Positions 5,367 through 5,551 of a stretch of DNA of 5,551 nt are shown in pieces. The position numbers and the translations under genes were made by a program. Under the pieces are notes generated by a model. It was not told where the DNA came from and ran no database searches. It saw only the letters and a list, made by a program, of their open reading frames with translations. How positions within the stretch are numbered: position 1 is the stretch's first letter; each line of letters opens with the position of its first letter. The stretch lies in contig JABFVJ010000199.1 in NCBI GenBank assembly GCA_013362835.1, positions 1-5,551 on the forward strand, read 5' to 3'. The stretch is from Nonomuraea sp. GTDB lineage: Bacteria; Actinomycetota; Actinomycetes; Streptosporangiales; Streptosporangiaceae.

Positions 5367-5551
5367 CTATCGCCGGGCCGCCAGCGCCTCTATGCCGCAC
5401 AGCACGAGGTCGACGCCGAAAGAGTCGTAGAGGGCAGGTTCGGCCCCCGCGACCAGTGGTGAGGCCATCTCGACCAGGTGCGGGTACTTCTCGATGGGCA
5501 ACGACTGCAGCCCGACCCTCTTGACCCTGACCATCTCGGCGATCTCGTCGC
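5367..5551 (-). CDS. TetR-family transcriptional regulator, C-terminal end (cut by window edge)
   Basis: The last 60 codons and the TAG stop (5367-5369) are present; the DNA-binding N-terminus lies beyond the right edge. The visible part reads DEIAEMVRVKRVGLQSLP, then EKYPHLVEMASPLVAG, then YDSFGVDLVLCGIEALAARR. The pattern YPxLxE...(F)GxDLxLxGIEAL is typical of the TetR_C_1-type ligand-binding domain found in actinobacterial TetR repressors, whose last helices help form the dimer. The coding frame continues open to the window edge and the codon bias fits. Ten nt separate its stop from the ATG of the MTHFR-family gene, so the two probably form an operon. Its target is unknown; the convergent MFS exporter gene is a reasonable candidate because TetR repressors often control nearby exporters, but that is inference. 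Confidence 0.8.
   Translation of the reverse strand, partial: DEIAEMVRVKRVGLQSLPIEKYPHLVEMASPLVAGAEPALYDSFGVDLVLCGIEALAARR

Noticed and set aside
2555..5524. 989-codon open frame on the plus strand
   Set aside because: It runs through the Crp and MFS genes in another frame and then antisense to the MTHFR and TetR genes. The product is Arg/Ala/Gly-rich without domains, so it is a GC-driven lack of stops.

Overview
The window is a GC-rich, gene-dense piece of an actinobacterial chromosome. Third codon positions are almost always G or C, starts include GTG, and two genes show leaderless -10 arrangements. The TetR, Crp and cyclase types fit a Streptosporangiales-like actinomycete (Nonomuraea or a relative), but that placement is an impression from sequence style and was not computed.

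Layout. (1) The left edge holds the N-terminal part of a small secreted protein on the minus strand (1-224). (2) A 196-bp divergent intergenic region (225-420) carries two inverted-repeat elements and a promoter whose -10 ends 7 nt before the next gene. (3) A membrane sensor class III nucleotide cyclase (421-2439, +) has eight predicted membrane segments, a linker, a GAF-like region and a complete catalytic domain. (4) A Crp/Fnr-family regulator (2472-3134, +) starts 32 nt after the cyclase stop and has its own apparent leaderless promoter. (5) A 14-TM DHA2 (EmrB/QacA type) MFS exporter (3180-4649, +) follows after a short gap packed with palindromes and a CRP-like site. (6) Converging on it, and overlapping its 3' end by 40 bp, is a short methylenetetrahydrofolate-reductase-family protein (4610-5356, -). 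(7) Ten nt upstream of that gene is the C-terminal end of a TetR-family regulator (5367-right edge, -), probably in the same operon.

How the genes may work together. The three plus-strand genes look like a compact signalling cassette: a membrane-embedded sensor makes a cyclic nucleotide, the adjacent Crp protein binds it, and the exporter gene next door has a weak promoter with a CRP-like sequence where a class II activator would sit. Order and proximity are seen directly; the regulatory circuit is inference. Two details make the nucleotide identity uncertain. The cyclase has a Gln/Asn pair in place of the usual Lys/Asp purine-specifying pair, and the Crp protein keeps the phosphate-binding cassette but lacks the Thr/Ser adenine contacts of E. 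coli CRP. Each of the three plus-strand genes also contains exactly one rare TTA leucine codon, and I saw none in the minus-strand genes.

No rRNA, tRNA, CRISPR array, insertion sequence or convincing intrinsic terminator was seen.
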